Below the pieces are notes generated by a model, which made no database searches, had not been told where the DNA came from, and saw nothing but the letters and a program-made list of their open reading frames with translations. A program made the translations under genes and the position numbers. This document shows positions 31,084 to 42,734 of a DNA stretch of 64,000 nucleotides, in pieces. The stretch's first letter is position 1, and every line of letters begins with the position of its first letter. The stretch is from positions 62,001 through 126,000 of the forward strand of contig KZ111155.1 of NCBI GenBank assembly GCA_002077045.2, given 5' to 3'. This stretch comes from Rachicladosporium sp. CCFEE 5018. Its lineage: Eukaryota > Ascomycota > Dothideomycetes > Cladosporiales > Cladosporiaceae.

Positions 31084-32808
31084 TCATGAGATGTGTGGTA
31101 CGTAGCTAGCCCAGCTGGGCACATGTAGCGCTGTGTCCGGGATGTGAGAGAGCATGATGAAGCACTCGACCACAATGAAAGCCCGGCAGATGACGTACCA
31201 GAGGATGAGTGCGAAGATCAGGTACGCGCTGATATAACAAATTAGGGCGTCGCAGAAATGGTGAAGCCGTGTGTCGTGACTGAGAAGTGGATTGTGATTT
31301 GCAAATGCCAGTACCAATAGAACAGGGAACGCGAGTCCAGTCGATGATATCGTCACGCAAGCTGCGCGCCACAACGCAGTCTCAGCCCATGAGCGAAAGG
31401 GACCTGCCCAAGCGATAGTGTGTAATCCTCCATAACATCCGCCCGCAATTGTGACACCGAGGATCTGCCACAATAACACGAGATTTTGGTGGTGCCTTTC
31501 AAAGTGTTTCCGTAGATGCAACGTGCCAATCTTGACTCTCCAATTGCTGACCCTCGGGAAATGAATCTGACGCTGCCTGATTGGGGGCCACGTGTCGTAC
31601 GTCCGCATGGTGTCTGGCATTATGTGCTGCCAGTTTCTGTACGCTCGGATCATGCACTGTTGACTGCGTGCGTCGCGCAATGTCCACAACTCGAGTTGGC
31701 GTATGTCATACGACGTGACAGACCCCTGCCAGTAGGTGTCCTTGAATTTGATGCAACCGTTCTTGTACGACGGCAATTGACCCTCCATTTCCAATTGATC
31801 CTCCATTTCAGATGCTACATGTGTTAGGACATCGCCGCCAGCTCCATGGATTTCGGTATAGATGATTGTTGGAGAACATGGTGTAAACCGCAATCGTTCT
31901 CGTGTCAAAACAGCAGCATACAGATCGAGCGCGGCACTATCGGTGACCGGCGTTGGCTGTTGCACATCTCGGGGCTTATCCCACCAGACGAAGAAGAGGC
32001 ACAGCGCGCAGATTGCGTGTGCAAATACATTCATCTCCAGCAGCGTGATTGACAAGCCTTGACTTAGTCTGAAAACGGTCTGTATGCAAAAGTAGCTAGC
32101 TTGCCAACAGGTCACAAGCTTTGCAAGGCCATCAGACTTACTCTTGTCCTCGATTTGCGCTTGAGAGATGTCTGGAGTGGCCTCTCTTGCAAGCGTTGAA
32201 AATAACTTCAGCGTTTCTGCCGTCATTACCATCCTCGTCAAACCATCGGGCATGAATTGCTCCTCCTCGGGCGCTGTGTCCTCGAAAATGAAGCCACCCA
32301 TCACAGCGTACCAACTATGAACATCTGTCCAGGCACGTGTGCGATCATCGGAGAGCCGGCTGGTCTTGTTGGGAGTGATTTCAGGCAAATCGAAAGCTTT
32401 CGGCAGCAGGGCGGGTTGCAGCCTCAAGCGCGATTTCCAAAGCCAGCGCTGGAACCTTTTCCAAGCTGAGCCTCTGTCGGCCATGAATCCTTGCTCTCTC
32501 ATATGTTTACTTAGTGCCATTGCTTCTTTCCTTTACTCCCACGCGTTCCACACAACCAATTCTGGCACTAGTAGCCCAAGTACCATCCACTCTAGCTTGC
32601 GGTAAGGCTGCAGATGCTCCTTCTTATGCTCGGGTATGTTGAGATGTAGTGAGGTCCAGATGCAAAGCGACATCGTAATCAAACAACTCGACAAGATGCT
32701 GAAAGTCCCTCGAAATTGTGGCTCTGCATGCCATTGCGCTGGCGGCAGAGTCGTGACATTGCCGAATGGTGCGAACATTGTTCTTGCTTCATAGAAGTGC
32801 AAAAGCAC
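31084..32808 (-). CDS. Multipass membrane protein of unknown function, split by an in-frame TAA
   Basis: It matches a large ascomycete family of unknown function: FRGTFSILSSCLITMSLCIW, LHLNIPE, SWYAVMGGFIF, then GLSITLLEMNVFAHAICAL and FFVWWDKPRDV, with several C-terminal membrane helices. A TAA at 32533-32535 falls between VVWNAWE and RKEAMALSKHM, which continue in the same frame. A 63-nt intron (GTAAAG...GACAG) could remove the stop in frame. However, the sequence it would delete looks like family coding sequence, so nonsense mutation or readthrough is also possible. The true N-terminus is uncertain. No ATG precedes 32778 in this frame, and an upstream exon is likely because the family usually has a signal sequence. 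The 3' end is well defined. Confidence 0.7.
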
Positions 32809-33564
32809 GAATGTGCCCAGGTAGGAGTCGACAGTAGACCCGCAAAGACGATCACACCGCTCTGATCAGATAAAATGCAATCGAAGGAAGGAACACTGGA
32901 GGACCACGCAAAGTCTCAAAATACGTACCGCTACCTACTCAGCCTCGTCCAGCACGGGCGAAACCGCATGCAAGCCAATTTCCTGCTTCACGACGTGACT
33001 GGTCAGTCACCCGCAGGTGGCAGCCACATCGTGGAGGCTGAGCCAGGCGGCAAACTAGTCAATCTGCCTTGCGGGCGTGAATCACCGCTGGTAGTGACCC
33101 TCATCTGCTGGCTATGGAGAGGAAGACAGGTGGTATGCGGTAGAGTGGGTTGCGAGATAAGAACCGCATAATGTAAGATGATTGAGGTCAGAAGAGTGTA
33201 TGTACCTGACCGTCTTCGAGCATCGCGGCTGAGAGCCGGCGCTAAGAACCATGGAGCCGGGTACTCGTTACTAGGTAGCTGTACAATAGTGTACAGTGGT
33301 GTAGACAAGCAGCATGTCGCGTGTTGTTCGCACATCGATTCCTTAGCATCAAGTTAGATGAGTAGTCATGTTTTAAGAAACGTAGGCAGACTGATACAGG
33401 GACCAAGGCACGTACAGCGAAGGCACTCTTGCACCAGCAGGGCAGACCTAGAGGTTCAAATATGCCATACAATTGAGTCGAGGCTGTCCCAGCCGTCCCA
33501 TACCCATCTTTCCAGATCTATCATCTATGCCCCTTCCATGGCCCAGTCCCAGTGAGTGCCAACC
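32809..33564. other. Intergenic region
   Basis: It may contain the missing first exon and promoter of the membrane protein, but I could not identify that exon with confidence. No other gene seen. Confidence 0.45.
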
Positions 33565-35181
33565 CTATACCTTCGTCTCTTGCTTCGCCTTGATCACAGG
33601 CTCTTCCGCAGCCGTAGGCGTGCTCGGCTCCTCTACCTTGTCCGCCTCGACCTCTCTGGCATTGGCCTCGCCAGCCTTCATCATCGTTCCCTCCTCCCGC
33701 TCATCGTCAATGCTCTCCCGGTCACTAACATGCTCCTTCCCACTCGCTGTCTCCTGCTCACTCTCCTCAGCAATAAGCTCCTGCTGCTCTTTCAGAACCT
33801 CTAGCCTCTGCTTGTTGGTTGCCGCACCCTCGGCTGTGTGGACTTCGAGCTCGATCTCGTGGAAGAGCTCTTCGGGTATAGAGGAGAGGACTGCCTGCAG
33901 GGCGTCGAGGAGGGAGTCGAATTCTGTCTCTTTGCCTTGGGCGTACATGAAGGCGTTTGAAAGCACTAAGAGAGTAGAGGGGACGCCATACTTCAGGCGG
34001 AGGTCGAGCCAGAGTGTGAGATCATCGCGTAGGCGGCCGGGTGACATGCCGTGTGTTCGCAGACCTCGCGAGGCACAAGCAGTTTGTAGCTCAGGAACGG
34101 ACAGCGACTCAACACCTTCATACGAGATCGCGCGGTCGTCGCGCTTGACCTGCATCATGCGACTCCGTACACCATAGCGTAACATAGCGTCTGTGCCGAA
34201 GGTCGAGAGGTTCATGTACCTGCAGATGCCCACCAATTGCGGCCGAGACAGGTTGTCTAGTGTCAAATCATCCTTGAACAACTTGCACACCTTGATGATG
34301 TCTGTTTTCGTAGGCGACTCGCCCGTGGAGCGCACTTTGCGGAAGAACTCTGTGAACTCTTCGCGCTGGGCGTTCACGGCGGAGATGGGGATGCCAGATT
34401 CGCGCATCGTGGAGCGCAGGAATTGGGAGACTTCTTTCCGGCTGGCGCGCAGGGTTGACGTCTTCTTGTCCTTTGATTTGGCGTCTTCGTAGGTCGAGGG
34501 GAGCATGTTGGGGAACAGCTTGAGTGCTACTGGGAGCAGCAGCTCGGCGAAAGGCACAATGACAAAGACTGAGAATGGCACCAGACGGCCGAGATCTTGC
34601 ACTGTGCGCTTCAATTGGCGGTGCTCACGGCGTGTGAGCTCGTAGCCGGCGGCCATCTTGAGGGCGAGTCTCGACGAAATCTTTACTTCCGTGGCCAGTA
34701 GTTTCGTGCCATCCCAGTAGTGGTGCACTTCTTTCATGATCTTTTGTCGGATCGTGAGAGACTTCTTCTCCTCTTCTTTGCGGGCTAACTTCTTCTCATC
34801 TTGCTTGTCCGTTGCTGATTTATCCGCTGCAATCTGTGTGGTGGCATGGGACTCTGCCGCGGATGTGGGCGGGTGCTCCGTAGGCTGCGCGGCGGGGATG
34901 TTTATATCGGACGCTTTGCTGCCATCGGTCTTCTTTGCTGCCTGCTTCGTCTGCTGATCCTTTGGCAATGGCTTTTTGGCCTGCTCTGCGTTGAAGCCAG
35001 GGGGCGGAAAGTTGCCATCGCCGCTGTGTGTCGACGTCTCCGTCGCGTATGCCTGGCGAGGCACCAGTATGGCGATTGCAGGTAGTTGCCTCCCTATCCG
35101 CATGTTGCGTGCAAAGGCAGTGCGCGCGCCATTGCGAAGCACCAAAGGGGCGAGCTGGCTCGCATATCGTGATGAAAGCAT
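33565..35181 (-). CDS. LETM1/Mdm38 family mitochondrial protein
   Basis: A single-exon 538-residue protein of the mitochondrial inner-membrane LETM1 family, involved in K+/H+ (or Ca2+/H+) exchange and ribosome tethering. The basic N-terminus (MLSSRYASQLAPLVLRNGAR) is a presequence. A Lys/Glu-rich linker follows, then the LETM1 core: KEVHHYWDGTKLLATEVKIS, the single membrane helix near residues 198-222 (LVPFSVFVIVPFAELLLPV) and LFPNMLPSTYE. The ribosome-binding-like domain has LCRYMNL-like GICRYMNLSTFGT and RGLRTHGMSP. The C-terminus is acidic and coiled. The ATG at 35179-35181 was preferred over a non-ATG extension. It could be the Mdm38 or the Ylh47 paralogue. Confidence 0.9.
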   Translation of the reverse strand: MLSSRYASQLAPLVLRNGARTAFARNMRIGRQLPAIAILVPRQAYATETSTHSGDGNFPPPGFNAEQAKKPLPKDQQTKQAAKKTDGSKASDINIPAAQPTEHPPTSAAESHATTQIAADKSATDKQDEKKLARKEEEKKSLTIRQKIMKEVHHYWDGTKLLATEVKISSRLALKMAAGYELTRREHRQLKRTVQDLGRLVPFSVFVIVPFAELLLPVALKLFPNMLPSTYEDAKSKDKKTSTLRASRKEVSQFLRSTMRESGIPISAVNAQREEFTEFFRKVRSTGESPTKTDIIKVCKLFKDDLTLDNLSRPQLVGICRYMNLSTFGTDAMLRYGVRSRMMQVKRDDRAISYEGVESLSVPELQTACASRGLRTHGMSPGRLRDDLTLWLDLRLKYGVPSTLLVLSNAFMYAQGKETEFDSLLDALQAVLSSIPEELFHEIELEVHTAEGAATNKQRLEVLKEQQELIAEESEQETASGKEHVSDRESIDDEREEGTMMKAGEANAREVEADKVEEPSTPTAAEEPVIKAKQETKV

Positions 35182-35961
35182 GTTGGTGGAAGGAGTGTGC
35201 GCCTGTAGGCGGTATGCTGTTGATGGAAGAAGCACAACAACGTATTACAATCAGGATATGTGAATGGTGAGATGAACAGGACTGGAATGCTGGTGATGAT
35301 GAGGCAGACGTCACGTTCATCATCATCAGGGACACTTTTCGACCATCAACTCAACAGCCCTACGAGACACGCACGTTCCACGCGACGGAGCCAGGAACGT
35401 ACCGGCACTCCCGTTGATGAAGCTTCTCAACTATTCTTGGTACCCAAAATCGTTACGACTGGGTGAGACTAATTCGCTCGTGCGGATGATTGCAGCATCT
35501 CAGCACGCTTCCCGTTCATCACGTCTGTATTCCCATTTCCCACTTTCTTGGAGTCTTCGAGGAGAGAACGAGGACAATGTCACGTGCGCTTACGTGATCT
35601 CACTTCACTTCACCCGCAGATTCGGCTATCGGGTTTAGCTGGGCCGCTGGCTCGTGCTTGGAGATACCGAGCGCCATGCGCGGCAGGAAGCTCCAACATT
35701 CAACAGCTCAGTTGCACTCGTAATCTGCCCGGCGCATTCACCTCCTCGATTACATTGGCCTCGAGGCTACTCCGACTCACGGTGCACCATCGCAAGCATG
35801 CACGACATAAGCTGATCAATCGCCGCTCGGCCTACGAGCCTCTCATCCTCGGCCCAAAAGCAAGCACGAGAGCGTGAAGCCGAGCACTTATCGCGATCGC
35901 ATACTTGATCAGACGATCGCGCAAATCCTCCCTGAAGTGTTGGAGCCTCACATCAGACGAT
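35182..35961. other. Divergent intergenic region
   Basis: 780 bp between LETM1 (minus) and adenylate kinase (plus). It presumably holds both promoters. No further gene. Confidence 0.5.
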
Positions 35962-36780
35962 ATGAAGCTCCGGAAAGCTGCACGAGTCATCCTCATCGGC
36001 GCACCAGGTGTTGGCAAGGGTACACAGAGCGCACGCATGCTGGAGCGATACAAGGAGCTATCGTCCATAAGTTCTGGCGACCTTTTGCGAGATAATGTGA
36101 GGAATCGCACGCCCCTCGGCATCCAAGCCGAGCACCTCATGAAGACTGGCGCCCTGGTCCCGGACTCGATGATCCTACGGCTAATCCAGAATACACTCTT
36201 GACCCGCGGCTGGCTCACGCAACCTGGTGGTCCCAAACCCTTGACCCTGAACTTTGCCTCGCCGTATGGGATCCAGGATACCCTCATCGAGCACGACAAC
36301 TTCTTCTCGAACCGCCTACCTCCGCGCAAGATCGCAGACGAGTTCGAGTACAGCGACTCTCCCTCCGCATCGTTCATTCTCGACGGTTTCCCACGCACAG
36401 CCTCGCAAGCAGACAAGCTAGACGAGCTCATCCCCATCAATCTCGTCGTCAACATCTCGACGCCCACAGAGATCATCCTCGACCGAATATGTAATCGCTA
36501 CATCCACCAGCCCTCCGGCCGGACTTATAACTTGACTTTCAACAAGCCCAAAGTGGAGGGCAAGGACGACATCACAGGCGAGCCGCTCACACAGCGCGAA
36601 GACGACAAACCAGAAGTCTGGAAGGAGAGGTTGCATCGCTTTGAGGAGAGCAGCAGGAGTCTAATCGAGCATTACGATAAAATGGGGATTCTTTGGACAG
36701 TCACTGGGAACAGCTCGGATGAGATCAGTCCCAGGCTGTTCAAGGAATTTGAGAAGAGATTTGGGAAGGCTGGGACTTGA
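35962..36780 (+). CDS. Adenylate kinase, GTP:AMP phosphotransferase type
   Basis: A single-exon 272-residue protein. The P-loop GAPGVGKGT lies at residues 13-21, the AMP-binding motif is SSGDLLRDNV, and FILDGFPRT is the conserved core strand. The LID begins NRYIHQPSGRTYNLTFNKP and continues DDITGEPLTQREDD, the Cys-less form seen in AK2/AK3 enzymes. Yeast ADK2 and AK3 are mitochondrial-matrix GTP:AMP kinases; the basic N-terminus is consistent with that. An insertion of about 35 residues separates the AMP-binding region from FILDGFPRT (around LNFASPYGIQDT). The ATG at 35962 was chosen because the P-loop starts 12 residues later. Confidence 0.9.
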   Translation: MKLRKAARVILIGAPGVGKGTQSARMLERYKELSSISSGDLLRDNVRNRTPLGIQAEHLMKTGALVPDSMILRLIQNTLLTRGWLTQPGGPKPLTLNFASPYGIQDTLIEHDNFFSNRLPPRKIADEFEYSDSPSASFILDGFPRTASQADKLDELIPINLVVNISTPTEIILDRICNRYIHQPSGRTYNLTFNKPKVEGKDDITGEPLTQREDDKPEVWKERLHRFEESSRSLIEHYDKMGILWTVTGNSSDEISPRLFKEFEKRFGKAGT

Positions 36781-37070
36781 GACGTGCTCAGATGAACGAG
36801 CATGGTGTACAGGCACATGCGGGCTGGCAGAGTCTGCGAGCGATTGAGCGAGGCGTTGATGGCGTCGGGCAAAGTGATGGGGGCATTTTGCTGAAGACCG
36901 AGTGCATGAGCTAGGATTTTCGCGATATCCAAGAACTCCTACAATGAGGTACACATAGTACATCTTCTGTCCCACGACTAGAGCCTGGATCCCTCGCTAC
37001 ATCCACACTGTCCGCGCACTATCAGGTGTCGCCTGCAAATCCATCACGTCCCCATCACTCACCATCATCT

Positions 37071-38810
37071 TCACTCAAGCTCTGCAGCATCCATATTCCC
37101 CACAAACAGCCAAAACCACTTTACAGCATTCACATGGTTCGTCACGCTCACCTTCTCATCCACTGTATGGATATTCCCCAGCCCATTATCAAGCTCGGCA
37201 TCATACCCAGGTCCAAAGCGGAAAATATGCTTCGTCAACGCCCAGTAATACCTAGTATCCGTGTTTCCAGTCATGATCCCCGGCGCGACAATCGTATCCT
37301 CACCATACAGAGCCCGCGTAGTTGCCGCGAGGATGGAGTAAGGAGACGTGATGTTCGTCAGCGTCGGCGAGATGGGCGCAACAGGGAGCGTAGTCTTCGA
37401 AGCGCGGAGGGTGATGGAGTTCGGGATCTCCTTCGCTGGCGTGAAGGCTTGAAGCGTGAGATTATGCTTCTTTGCGATCTTCTCAGCGATCTTGGAGATC
37501 TTGTACCAGGCCTCCTGCGGTGTGGAGCCGACATTTATGCGATGGTTGATGGTAATCTCAGTGCGTTCGGGGAGGGCGTTAGTCTTTACGCCGCCGTTGA
37601 TGACGTCCACGGCTTGGGAAGTTTGCATGAGGTATCTGGTGCCTGGGCCGGCTTTGGCGGCTTCGAGCGCTAGGGCGTCTTTGTGCTTCATTCGCATTGC
37701 TGGGCAGACTGGAGGAGAGACGTGGGTGGCGAGGAGCTGGGAGAGCTTCTTGGGGAAGTTCGGGGCGTGCTCGGTACCGCAGTACAGTTGACCGAGGTAG
37801 GGATTGTTGTCTGCGAGGAAGGTAGGGTACTGCTCTAATTCCACAGCTTGGATAATCTCAGCTGCCACGCCGATACTAGTGTGGTCTGAGGGGATGCTGG
37901 AGTGGCCGCCAGGCATGCGGACTATGACGCTCACGTCAGTGTAGCCCTTCTCACCCACGCCGGGCTTGGCGAACGTGGCGCCCCAGGCTTTCTAGAAGGT
38001 CGCTCCCTCATCCACGATGGTGGCAATGCCGTTATCGCCGTAGCGTTCGTGGAGGAAGGGAGCAATACTGCCAGCGCCTTCGCGGCCGGAGATCTCCTCG
38101 TCGAAACCGAAGGGGAGGACCAGCGTGCGTTTGGGCGTGAAGTCAGCAGCAATGAGCGTCTCGACTGTTTCCATGATGGCAATGAGCTGGTTCTTGCAGT
38201 CGCTTGCGCCGCGGCCCCAGATGTACTTGCCATCGTAGACGCCGGCGAAAGGTGGATGAGTCCAGGCTGAGACTGTGGCATCCGGCACTGGGACAACGTC
38301 CTGGTGGGCCATGAGAATAGTGGGCCTCAGTGAGCTGTTTGAACCAGCCCATGTGTAGACCAGGCCGTGGGTGTTGACTTTCTCGAGCTTGAGAGGAGCG
38401 TGGACTAGAGGGAAAGTGGCGGCAAGGTAGTCCGCGAAGGGGTACATCGCCTCCCAGCGCTTGTCTTCGCCGATAGGTCCAAGATCATCGAATGACTCGG
38501 TGCGGACTTGAACAGCGCCTGAGAGGCGCAGAATGCTGGCATCTCGGAAGGTCTTGCTGGAAAGGCTGTCGTAGGCGGCAAGGAGCTTGGGGGTGCTCGC
38601 TGGGACGAGGGGTGCTGGCTGAGCACATTGTGGGGCAGCGTGATGCTTGCCATGATGACCTGAGTGCTTCACATTGGGCAGGAGGCCAGATGGGGAGAAG
38701 TAGTAGGCCGTTGCAGCCAGAAACAACAGCACTGGTGCGAATGCTCGCTTCGACCTGCGAAGTGCTGTTGGAGCCTGAGGGAGCTCTTGGGTGGGTAGTG
38801 TCTTCTCCAT
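37071..38810 (-). CDS. M20 carboxypeptidase S, interrupted by an in-frame TAG
   Basis: 580 codons in one continuous frame from the ATG at 38808-38810, broken by TAG at 37992-37994 (codon 273). It is like yeast vacuolar CPS1: an N-terminal membrane anchor (FAPVLLFLAATAYYFSP), then the M20 zinc motifs MAHQDVVPVP, WGRGASDCKNQ and FGFDEEISG. The stop follows DEGATF; the same frame resumes KAWGATFAKPGVGEKGY, then the dimerisation domain and HTVDEKVSVTNH with the C-terminal metal His. No intron can remove the stop. A single substitution in a Gln, Glu or Lys codon would explain it. Either a recent pseudogene, a sequencing error or readthrough; without the C-terminal half the enzyme would be inactive. 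Confidence 0.85.
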
Positions 38811-39169
38811 CTTGGTGTGGTGAAGTCTGATGTTGAAGAAGAAGAAAGATGGCACTTCCAGGTTCAAGAACCTACATGATGGGATTCGTGATGTGATCGC
38901 CAGTGACCTCCACTTTGCCTACCTCACCTTCTGCATTCACGATAGCGAGCTGTCTCCAATGCCGCATCACGGGCGGAGTTCGGAGTCCGATATAAGTCAC
39001 CAAACATCAAGGTGCCGTGAGCTCGACATATTTTGAAGACTTGCATTTCAGTCGCATCATCGTAAGTTGAAGGACGCAGCCGAAGGCGGGGGTGACGGGG
39101 TGCTGCAAGAGGGTTACAGAGTGGCGGATGTCTCGATGAGAACACGACGACACCATAAACGGCTCTGCG
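38811..39169. promoter_or_regulatory. Divergent promoter region, carboxypeptidase S and VPS53
   Basis: 359 bp between divergent starts, so both promoters are here. No specific element recognised. Confidence 0.45.
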
Positions 39170-41768
39170 ATGGCCGAGTCCCTCGACGCGAGTATGTGTG
39201 AACCCTTAGCCGTAGAAGTTGCAGATACCTTACTGAACAGAATGCGCAGTCGACTATGACCCAATCGATCATCTCAATGCTCTTTTCTCGCATCCCTCTA
39301 CCCTCTCTAAGGCGTCTACGATCTCAGACTCCCTTCGCACATACGAACATGATCTCGACTCAGACATCTCCTCCCTCGTGGCAGTCCAGACATCTCCTGA
39401 GAACGATGCGGTCGAACGCATCCAGCAGGCGAAAGCTGAGTTGGCTGGACTCTTCGCTAGAATCGAAGGCGTGCGGGCCAGAGCACTTGAGACGGAGAGG
39501 ACGATTACAGAGATGACGGCAGACATCAAACGGCTCCATAGCACAAAGAAAAATTTGACGCTGTCCATGACGGCTCTGAAGAGACTGCAGATGCTCACGA
39601 CTGCGTATGAGCAGCTAGTGGGACTGAGCAAGAATAGACAGTACAGGGAGTGCGCCCACCTTCTTCAGGCTGTGATTCAGCTCATGGCGCACTTCAAGAG
39701 CTATAGGAGCATAGACCAGATTGCTGCGCTCTCGAAAAACGTCGCGGATCTGCAGCGCGAGCTACTGGAGCAGGTATGTGAGGACTTTGAGATCGCGTTC
39801 GCGAAGGGCGAGCTGCAGCAGAAGCGCTCGATGTTGGCAGAGGCCAGCATGGTCATAGATGCACTCGGAGACCATGCGAGGGCAAGGCTGATCACTTGGT
39901 ACTGCAACACTCAGCTCAGAGAATATCGGCAGGTCTTCCGCGGCAATGATGAAGCTGGATCACTGGACAACATCTCGCGACGGTACAGCTGGTTCAATCG
40001 CATGCTTAAGACGTATGATGCTGAGCATGCAGCCTTATTCCCACCGTACTGGAAGGTCAACGAGATGCTGGCCAATGCATACTGCGAGGGTACGCGGGAA
40101 GACTACAAGGGTATCCTGCAGCGATCTATGCGGCGCAGCGATGGTCAACCACCAGATGTCAATCTGCTTCTGTCTTGCCTGCAGGAGACCCTAGACTTCG
40201 AGCACAGTCTGGAGCGAAGATTCTCTGCGGGCGAAAGTCGATCATCCATAGACACAGTCACCTCTGGTGGTGATGAGAAGCGATCAGGCTTCAGTCAAGC
40301 GATCTCGGAAGCCTTCGAGCCTTACCTCAGCATCTGGGTGGAGTCTCAGGATCGTCAGCTATCATCATTGATGCCGAAGTATAGACAGCAGCCAATTCGC
40401 AATGCAGAGGAGGACTTTCACAGCCAGCTGGTGATCCCCTCGTCGACAGAGCTGTTCCATCACTACCGCATCACGTTCGCCCAGTGTGCTAAGCTCTCGA
40501 CTGGGAATAAGCTGTTAGAGCTGTCGAAGACATTCACGAAGTACCTCGACACTTATGCACAACAGGTGCTATTCTACTTCCTGTCCGAAAAGTCTGGCCC
40601 GCAAGGAACTTCGGTCGAGGACACGATCATCGTACTTAACACAGCGGATTACTGTTTTACGACTACTAACCAGCTGGAAGAGAAGATCAAAGCCCGCATT
40701 GACGATGATTTGGAAGACCAAGTTGACTTGCAGACATCTGCTGATGCGTTCATGGGCGTGGCGTCTGCTAGCGTGAGAGCGCTGGTGCATCGTACGGAGA
40801 TGGACCTCGAGCCAGCCTGGCGTGAGATGCGGAACGTGCCGTGGAGTAAGATGGATTCGGTTGGTGATCAGAGCGGCTACGTGATGGTTATGCTGCAGCG
40901 AATGAACGACCGAAGCAAGGAGATCATGCGCTACCTGCACAAGCCTCAGTATGCTCGAGCTTACTGCGACAATCTTGTCGAAGCCATCATCATGTCTTAC
41001 ATTCACGCCATACCAATGTGCCGTCCAGTATCCGAGACTGGTGCTGAGCAGATGCTACTTGACTCCTACGTGCTGAAGAAGGGCTTCACGTCCCTTGCCA
41101 CACTAAACGCAGAGCCAGGCACGCCCGTCAACCAAGCTTTCGCCAAACGGGTCACCCAAATCACCGCAAAGCTTGACCCTCTACTGAAGACTCTGCAAGT
41201 CCGCGCTTCGCCACCGGAAGGTCTAGTACAAGCCTACCTCATCCACATCCGCGATCGCTCGGAAGGCAACTTCCGCAAGATACTCGAGCTCAAGGGCATT
41301 ACCAAGCGCCAAGAACAAGCACATCTGCTCGAGCTCTTCAGTGTACACAAGTCGACGCCTGCGAACGAGAGTCTTCCGGCCGTGAACCCAGTCATCTCGT
41401 CGCTGAACCTTACAGCGCCGTCAGCAGGTCCAGCGCTCGGGCTAGCAGCCTTGAAAGACAGTGCGGCGTCGCACTCGACTCCTTCGCTACCGGCTCGTTT
41501 CGATCCAGCAAACTTCGGCACCGCGCTTATGGACGCTGCACGACAAGGCGTGGACCGCTTCGGCTCGCCACAGTTCGGCGGAGCGGTCAACGGCGCGACC
41601 AGCACGAGCATAGCCAGCCGGACGACCAGTCCGCCTCCAGGCGCGGCTGAAGCCGACGACCGAGGACAGACTGGTGCGCAGGCCCTCAACGAGAACTTGA
41701 AAGGGCTAGGGAAGTTCTTCCGCCGGGATGGAAGCGGCTTTGGCGGCTTTGGTAGACGCGAAGGATAG
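39170..41768 (+). CDS. VPS53: GARP/EARP complex subunit Vps53
   Basis: Exons 39170-39191 and 39241-41768 give 849 residues. The 49-nt intron has a perfect GTATGT donor and a TTACTGAAC branch region. Exon 1 codes just seven residues and a split codon. The N-terminal tether region (YDPIDHLNALFSHPSTLS) and coiled coil (RALETERTITEMTADIKRLH) are typical of Vps53. The body is the alpha-helical CATCHR fold, with YRSIDQIAALSKNVADLQRE early and ITAKLDPLLKTLQV near the C-terminus. GARP tethers endosome-derived vesicles at the trans-Golgi. The C-terminal ~120 residues are low-complexity, ending FRRDGSGFGGFGRREG. Confidence 0.9.
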
Positions 41769-42132
41769 ATTCTGTATGTGTGGTTTGACATGTGCTCGGA
41801 AGTGAAGGGGTGGAAGCGGGTAGATGGGTCTGAATCGTTCTTGCCTATTGTACACGGGACAATAGGAAGTGAAGTCGCGGATACTAAAGGGCTTCTAGTT
41901 GGCACCGTCCGCGTTGAAAGGTCTTCATCCACTGTCCAATTTCCTCTGACACTCTGTATACATACTCACCAACACTACATCCTCGACGACAAGACCTTCG
42001 TCTCAAACGCTCTCAACACGCAAGCGCATCCGCCGGTGCATCATCATCCTCTTTATCGCCTCTCTGCTCCGCTCGCAGCTACCAAGCGCGCTCGCCGTAC
42101 CGTTATATCTCCCGATCTCACCGACGTACGAC
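41769..42132. other. Intergenic region
   Basis: 364 bp upstream of the first PHD-type gene. No gene seen. Confidence 0.45.
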
Positions 42133-42534
42133 ATGGCATCGTCCTCGTTGACGACTTCGCGCAATGCGCAATTCCTCTACATTAACGTCACCCCCTCCGA
42201 CGTCGCCTGCCTTTGTGGCGACACCACAAAGCCCGCGCCATACATGCAGTGCACAGAATGCAAAAAGTTCCAACACAAAGAGTGCCTCCGCGACTTCGAC
42301 TTCGGCGTACATCGCATCGGAAGCCATGAGCACAACGCTCAGCAATTCACAGCGGCTCACTACCGCTGCTTCAAATGCAACCCACAGCAACACTTCCGCC
42401 TTTCGTTCAACGTCGCAGCAACGGCATCCGATCACAAGGAAGCCATTCGGCGACTCCTGGCTCCGCACATGCCGGCTGCCTTTTGTTCGTTGAACAATGT
42501 CAACAATGTCCCGGTGGGGAACCAAGTGCAGTGA
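42133..42534 (+). CDS. Small PHD-finger-like protein A
   Basis: 133 residues. A Cys4-His-Cys3 zinc finger of PHD type is visible: CLCGD, MQCTECKKFQHKEC and YRCFKC. PHD fingers mostly read histone tails, but such short fungal proteins are uncharacterised. After the stop (TGA at 42532-42534) the same frame stays open for 65 codons (to 42732), with helical sequence VRLANLLDRELKAVQVVEL. The gene may therefore once have been, or still be, longer. No intron fits. It shares finger layout and a helical tail with proteins B and C at 49.4-51.2 kb, although sequence identity looks low. Confidence 0.62.
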   Translation: MASSSLTTSRNAQFLYINVTPSDVACLCGDTTKPAPYMQCTECKKFQHKECLRDFDFGVHRIGSHEHNAQQFTAAHYRCFKCNPQQHFRLSFNVAATASDHKEAIRRLLAPHMPAAFCSLNNVNNVPVGNQVQ

Positions 42535-42734
42535 CAGGTGCGTCTGGCGAATCTGCTGGACAGGGAACTGAAGGCTGTGCAAGTGGTGGAGTTACGAGGA
42601 AGGATGGAGAGAGTGAGGGGGCAGGAGATCGTGCGGTGTCTTGAGAGTGTGATCAGGGAGGGAGGATGGACTGAGGGAGGTTTGAGGATGAAGACTGGAG
42701 TGCTGGGGGAGATTGTGGGTGTTGCGTTGTAAGT

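Noticed and set aside
41234..41932. 232-residue minus-strand frame over the VPS53 3' end
   Set aside because: It is antisense to the low-complexity tail of VPS53; Ser/Pro-rich composition arises from the GC-rich sense codons.
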